Below, in pieces: positions 47,773 to 51,315 of a stretch of DNA of 51,315 nt. The position numbers were made by a program, and so were the translations under genes. Under the pieces are notes generated by a model. It searched no databases. It had not been told where the DNA came from and worked only from the letters and a program-made list of their open reading frames with translations. This stretch comes from JADFUZ01 sp034430415 (GTDB lineage Bacteria > Chloroflexota > Dehalococcoidia > GIF9 > AB-539-J10): assembly GCA_034430415.1 (NCBI GenBank), contig DAOUEN010000032.1, positions 1-51,315 on the forward strand, read 5' to 3'. The stretch's first letter is position 1; every line of letters starts with the position of its first letter.

Positions 47773-48891
47773 ATGTCGTCCACAGGCAAGCGACCATTGA
47801 CTCTGCTTGGCGCGGCGGTGATGCTCGCGCTGGCGGCTTGTGAGGCTGCGTCGCCTATGCCCCCACCAGCTGAAGAAGCCTACAGCCCGACGGTGGACTC
47901 CGCCGGCTTTGTTCCGACCATCGACAACCCGTACTTGCCCCTGACGCCGGGCACCACTCTGTTCTACCAGGCAGAGACGGAGGAGGGGCCAGAGAGAGGC
48001 GAGGTCTACGTCACCCGCGACACCAGGGAGGTCCTCGGTGTGGCCTGTACCGTCGTCAGGGACAGGGTCTGGGATGAGGACGACGAGCTGGTGGAAGAGA
48101 CGTACGACTGGTACGCCCAGGACAGTGATGGCAACGTCTGGTACTTCGGCGAGGATTCAAAGGAATATGACGGCGGAGTGCCCGTCAGCACCACGGGCTC
48201 CTGGGAGGCCGGCGTCGACGGCGCCGAAGCGGGAATCATAATGAAGGCCAGTCCGGAGATAGGCGATTCCTATCGCCAGGAGTACCTCAAAGGCGAGGCC
48301 GAGGACATGGCTGAGGTGCTCGGTCTTGACGAATCCGTTTCCGTCCCCTATGGTGTGTTTGACAGATGCATCGTGGCCAGGGAATGGACTCCGCTCGAGC
48401 CCGGCGTGGTGGAGCACAAGTACTATGCCCTCGGCATTGGCGAGGTCCTCGCAGTCACCGTTGAGGGCGGGTCGGAAAGGTGGGAGCTGGTGGACATGAA
48501 AGTGGTCAAGAGTGACGAGGAGTGGCGGGAGCTGCTTACTCCGCAGCAGTATGAGGTGACGCGCCAGAAAGGGACCGAGCCGCCGTTCTCCGGCGAGTAC
48601 TACGAGTTCGAAGAGGCAGGTACCTACACCTGCGTCTGCTGCGGCAACAGGCTCTTCAGCTCGGAAACGAAGTACCATTCAGGGAGCGGTTGGCCCAGCT
48701 TCTGGGCCCCGTTTTCGGAGCACAGTGTTGAAACAGCGCAGGACACCAGCTACGGGATGCGGAGGACTGAGGTGACGTGCCGGAGGTGCGGCGCCCATCT
48801 GGGGCACGTCTTTGACGACGGGCCGCCGCCGACCGGCCTCCGCTACTGCATCAACTCGGTCGCCCTCCATTTCGTAGCCGCCGGGGAGTGA
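47773..48891 (+). CDS. msrB: Lipoprotein with C-terminal methionine-R-sulfoxide reductase (MsrB) domain
   Basis: The 372-aa product has a lipoprotein signal (lipobox LALAAC, about residue 23), then an N-terminal beta-rich domain of about 200 residues. This domain has YLPLTPGTTLFYQAETEEG, DWYAQDSDGNVWYFGED and EWTPLEPGVVEHKYYA. The C-terminal ~130 residues are MsrB: LTPQQYEVTRQKGTEPPFSG, zinc Cys CVCC and CRRC, SGSGWPSFW and catalytic Cys in GLRYCINS. MsrB reduces Met-R-sulfoxide; here it acts outside the cytoplasm. The stop overlaps the msrA start region, so the two are coupled. The N-terminal domain resembles other lipoprotein domains of unknown role. Confidence 0.92.
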   Translation: MSSTGKRPLTLLGAAVMLALAACEAASPMPPPAEEAYSPTVDSAGFVPTIDNPYLPLTPGTTLFYQAETEEGPERGEVYVTRDTREVLGVACTVVRDRVWDEDDELVEETYDWYAQDSDGNVWYFGEDSKEYDGGVPVSTTGSWEAGVDGAEAGIIMKASPEIGDSYRQEYLKGEAEDMAEVLGLDESVSVPYGVFDRCIVAREWTPLEPGVVEHKYYALGIGEVLAVTVEGGSERWELVDMKVVKSDEEWRELLTPQQYEVTRQKGTEPPFSGEYYEFEEAGTYTCVCCGNRLFSSETKYHSGSGWPSFWAPFSEHSVETAQDTSYGMRRTEVTCRRCGAHLGHVFDDGPPPTGLRYCINSVALHFVAAGE

Positions 48892-49697
48892 TGGGCTCGA
48901 TGACGAAGGGCTTCAGCAAACTGACCGGCCGTGCCTTGCCCGGCCTGTTCCTTCTCGCAGCCCTTGCGGGCGCCTGCATTCCGGGCCCGATGCAGGAGGA
49001 CGAGACGGAGGGCCATGCAGACGACGGAGCGAAGCCCGAGGCCGTCATTCCTCCCATAGATGCCTCCGCCCCCGCGGATATCGGTACGGCCACCTTCGCC
49101 CTGGGCTGTTTCTGGGGACCGGACTCCCTATTCGGCAGCCTGGAAGGCGTGGTGCGGACCCGGGTTGGCTACGCCGGCGGCACCACCACCAACCCGACCT
49201 ATCACAACCTGGGCGACCACACCGAGACAGTGCAGATGGACTACGACCCGGCCGCAATCTCATACGAAGAGCTGCTGGAGGTATTCTGGGATAGTCACGA
49301 CCCGACAGCGCCGTCGTGGTCGCGCCAGTACATGTCTCTCCTGTTCTACCATAATGAGGAGCAGAGAAGCCTCACCGTAGCCAGCAAGGAGCGCCTGGAG
49401 GCCGAGCTGGGAAGACCCGTACTCACGCAGCTCATCCCCTTCTCCCGCTTCTACTTGGCTGAAGACTACCACCAGAAGTACCGCTTGCGGCAGGAAGAAG
49501 TCCTCATGACCGAGTTCAACGCGTTCTACGCGGAAGCGCAGGACTTCATTGACTCCACCGCTGCGGCCCGGATAAACGGGTACCTCGCGGGCTATGGCAC
49601 GTTCCAGGCATTGCAGGAGCACCTGAGCTCTTTCGGGCTGTCTCCCGCCGGGGAGGCAGAGCTCCTGGAGCTCGGGCACCGCGTTCTTCCCGGCTGA
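48891..49697 (+). CDS. msrA: Lipoprotein methionine-S-sulfoxide reductase
   Basis: The chosen ATG 48891 overlaps the msrB stop; ATG 48900 is equally possible and GTG 48888 less so. The signal (LPGLFLLAALAGAC) has lipobox AGAC. The mature enzyme has FALGCFWGPDSLFG with the catalytic Cys, VGYAGGTTTNPTYHNLGDHTE and YDPAAISYEELLEVFWDSHDPTA. The C-terminus (~50 residues) ends LLELGHRVLPG, with no resolving Cys visible. MsrA reduces Met-S-sulfoxide, so the MsrB/MsrA pair repairs both isomers on extracytoplasmic proteins. Confidence 0.93.
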   Translation: MGSMTKGFSKLTGRALPGLFLLAALAGACIPGPMQEDETEGHADDGAKPEAVIPPIDASAPADIGTATFALGCFWGPDSLFGSLEGVVRTRVGYAGGTTTNPTYHNLGDHTETVQMDYDPAAISYEELLEVFWDSHDPTAPSWSRQYMSLLFYHNEEQRSLTVASKERLEAELGRPVLTQLIPFSRFYLAEDYHQKYRLRQEEVLMTEFNAFYAEAQDFIDSTAAARINGYLAGYGTFQALQEHLSSFGLSPAGEAELLELGHRVLPG

Positions 49698-50537
49698 AGC
49701 AGGTCAGGCCACCGTACCCCCTAGCCCGGGCACACTCGTGCCCTCCCTCCGCAGGGGGCACCCAGCCTTGGGCCTCGCCACGATTGCGGACTCCCGACTC
49801 GCGACTATCGACTGCCGACTCGTCACCCGTCACGAATTACGCAGATTGCCACGCTATCGCTCGCAATGACAACCATGAACCGTCATTGCGAGGCACGTTA
49901 GTGCCGTGGCAATCCCCACCGAGATTGCCGCGCCTGCGGCTCGCAATGAGAATAACGGACAGCGTCGCAATGACGGACACCAAATAGGAAAATAGTCCGC
50001 CTACCTCCGTCTTTCCCCCTCCAGCTATTGACAAGGCATGTGCCAGCCGTGTAAGCCAGCGACGGCCCCGACGGGGCGTATTTGGTGTCGTCCACGTCAG
50101 GGTCCTTTAACAACTGAATATCACCACTCTCAACATAAAGTGACCTCGTCCCTCAGCAAGAAGCGAATCCGGACGAGGCAGAGGAGGTAGCCGTCTATGC
50201 AGCAGTCCCGAAGGGGAGTTGCTCGCACGCAGCGCCGGTGTCATTGCGAGGCACCCTGAGCATAAGCGCAGGGACCTGTCGAACCGATGCCACGGCGAGG
50301 CGAGGCGCAGCAATCTTCACCGAGGGGAAGCATCAGCGGCCCCGGCCCGGGGCAGGAAGGCAGCCCCGTTCCCACCCCGAAGCAATGGAGGGAAGGAGCG
50401 AGCCGCCAGAAGGGCAAGCCCGGCGTGAGGCAGGCTCAAAAGGCCTCAACAAGGAGCTGAAAATACCTGGACCCCGAGGTGGTCGAACCCGGGCACAGGT
50501 GGAAGTAGGCTAAGTATTAAGAAAAGGAGATGAAAAC
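49698..50537. other. 840-bp gene-free region with repeats
   Basis: No supported gene lies here. A weak hairpin (GGGCAC-ACTC-GTGCCC, 49728-49743) follows msrA. A run of five GACTNNN heptamers spans 49789-49823. TCATTGCGAG-type palindromic units lie at about 49848-49950 and 50238-50325. A TTGACA at 50028 lacks a good -10. The last ~100 bp before 50538 show loose similarity to a 23S rRNA segment (see findings). The region separates msrA from a large surface-protein gene. Confidence 0.6.
49789..49823. repeat. Heptanucleotide GACTNNN tandem repeat
   Basis: Five consecutive 7-bp units begin with GACT: GACTCCC, GACTCGC, GACTATC, GACTGCC, GACTCGT. Two weaker units (CACCCGT, CACGAAT) follow to 49837. 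Confidence 0.7.
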
Positions 50538-51315
50538 TTGAGTAAGACACTTAGTTGGCCTGTAAGGCTAACGTACATACTATTTGCTCTGGCTCTGACT
50601 TTGAGCCTGGCGCTCACCGCAGCTCCGACCAAAGTCAGCGCCGAACCCGACCTCACCAAGTGGAGCAAGGTGAAGACCCCCAGCGAGAAGGACTTCGTCA
50701 TCGTCCAGTATGCCGACATCCTCAGCATCGACACCATGGGCGACGGCAGCGTCGTCTACGCGGTGCTCGACGGCGTTTATGCCTGGGAGAGCACCGATAG
50801 CGAGTGGCAGAAGGGCGACGACGACATAGACGACGTCTGCGAAGACGGCTACGGCGACGCCCTGTTCAAGTCCGAAGACGGCGGCACCACCTGGGACGAC
50901 ATCACCGACGAGCTGCTCGAAGAGGGCATGGCCTGGCCGATGCTGGTATCGTGCTCCCCCGACGACTCCGACTTCGTGGTGGTCGCCGGCTACATGGACG
51001 CGGATGACGACGGTGGGACCAACGACATGCCTGACGCCGGTTCATACGACGGCGTGGTCGGCTCCAGCGACGGCGGCGACGACTTCTCCGACACCGGCCT
51101 GTGGTGCGCCAACCCCGAGTACCACAAGATCCTGTGCCTGGACGTCTCTCCCGAGCGGGACGACAAGTACGCCATCGCCGTGGGCTCCCTCTTCACGGAG
51201 AACCAGGGCCCCCCCAACGGCACGCTGTGGATCTTCGAGGCCGGCACCATGTGGGGTGGCTCCTGGAAGAATGCCTCCGACCCTGCCACCTATGCCGGCT
51301 GGGATGAAGGCCCGA
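50538..51315 (+). CDS. N-terminal part of a large secreted protein with an Asp-box motif (3' partial)
   Basis: The frame from TTG 50538 (SD AAGGAG, 8-9 nt) stays open to the window end, so about 259 residues are visible. It has a signal peptide (MSKTLSWPVRLTYILFALAL, then LSLALTAAPTKVSA). A beta-propeller-like region with the Asp-box SEDGGTTW (about residues 112-119) and many acidic turns follows. It resembles sialidase/VPS10-type BNR repeats on bacterial surface proteins. Cysteines are sparse (CEDGYGD, SCSPDD, WCANP, LCLD). Function is unknown. Confidence 0.8.
   Translation, partial: MSKTLSWPVRLTYILFALALTLSLALTAAPTKVSAEPDLTKWSKVKTPSEKDFVIVQYADILSIDTMGDGSVVYAVLDGVYAWESTDSEWQKGDDDIDDVCEDGYGDALFKSEDGGTTWDDITDELLEEGMAWPMLVSCSPDDSDFVVVAGYMDADDDGGTNDMPDAGSYDGVVGSSDGGDDFSDTGLWCANPEYHKILCLDVSPERDDKYAIAVGSLFTENQGPPNGTLWIFEAGTMWGGSWKNASDPATYAGWDEGP

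Noticed and set aside
1..51315. CRISPR arrays, tRNA and complete rRNA genes
   Set aside because: No regularly spaced 24-40-bp direct repeats and no cloverleaf-like or rRNA-length segments were recognised in the gaps; only a doubtful 23S-like stretch near 50420-50530 is mentioned.

Overview
The window is about 51.3 kb of high-GC bacterial chromosome with gene starts set mostly by strong AGGAGG-type Shine-Dalgarno (SD) sites and many TTG/GTG starts. Gene content points to a strict anaerobe with parts of the Wood-Ljungdahl methyl branch (MetV/MetF), pyruvate:ferredoxin oxidoreductase, an MvhD-type electron-transfer module, lipoproteins, large surface proteins and intergenic 'TCATTGCGAG' palindromic repeats. 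This combination fits Chloroflexota, class Dehalococcoidia or a relative; that placement is an inference from gene content, not from a marker gene. Both window edges cut through genes of secreted surface proteins.

Layout. 1-3060: C-terminal part of a surface protein with prealbumin-like repeats, a paralogous small surface protein sharing its C-terminal module, and repeat-rich gaps that hold two copies of a 138-bp block. 3061-9420 (minus strand): a Lon-family protease, an arrestin-fold protein, a lipoprotein with candidate leader ORFs, then an OmpR-type two-component system. 9500-12628 (plus): a collagen-like lipoprotein, an IS3 transposase remnant and a very Ala-rich coiled-coil protein with a 528-bp internal duplication. 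12637-18939 (minus): HtpX-like protease, LemA, zinc-ribbon protein; glycosyltransferase and PlsY; an MFS carrier and a lipoprotein. 19092-23459 (plus): TetR repressor, membrane-fusion lipoprotein and RND/MMPL exporter. 23709-29081 (plus): GAF-GGDEF diguanylate cyclase, DUF3795, DUF169, a beta-keto acid cleavage enzyme and acetoacetyl-CoA synthetase. 29175-36204 (plus): NarL-type two-component system, then an unusual NAD(P)H-oxidoreductase/ferredoxin/MvhD fusion with MetV and MetF, and a double-receiver protein. 36253-39159 (minus): four-subunit pyruvate:ferredoxin oxidoreductase. 39552-42350 (plus): a lipoprotein caspase-like (clan CD) peptidase with an EF-hand-bearing insertion. 42410-47615 (minus): tusA, dsrE-like, a cysteine-desulfurase homologue lacking its PLP lysine, iscU fused to a DUF59 domain, and copA with a C-terminal YHS domain. 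47773-49697 (plus): lipoprotein MsrB and MsrA. 50538-end: start of another large secreted protein with an Asp-box motif.

How it works together. The OmpR/HK pair is flanked by two inverted copies of one promoter architecture: four TTYAAC boxes at an exact 11-bp period, 10 nt, then a -10 box. This suggests that one regulator drives an envelope regulon on both sides. The MvhD fusion, MetV and MetF overlap and look like one unit delivering NAD(P)H electrons to methylene-tetrahydrofolate reduction, converging on the PFOR operon. BKACE plus acetoacetyl-CoA synthetase would make and then activate acetoacetate. The tusA-copA operon combines sulfur carriers, a probably inactive NifS/IscS scaffold partner, an Fe-S scaffold and copper export. 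All start choices are my own reading of SD sites and promoters; no database search was possible.
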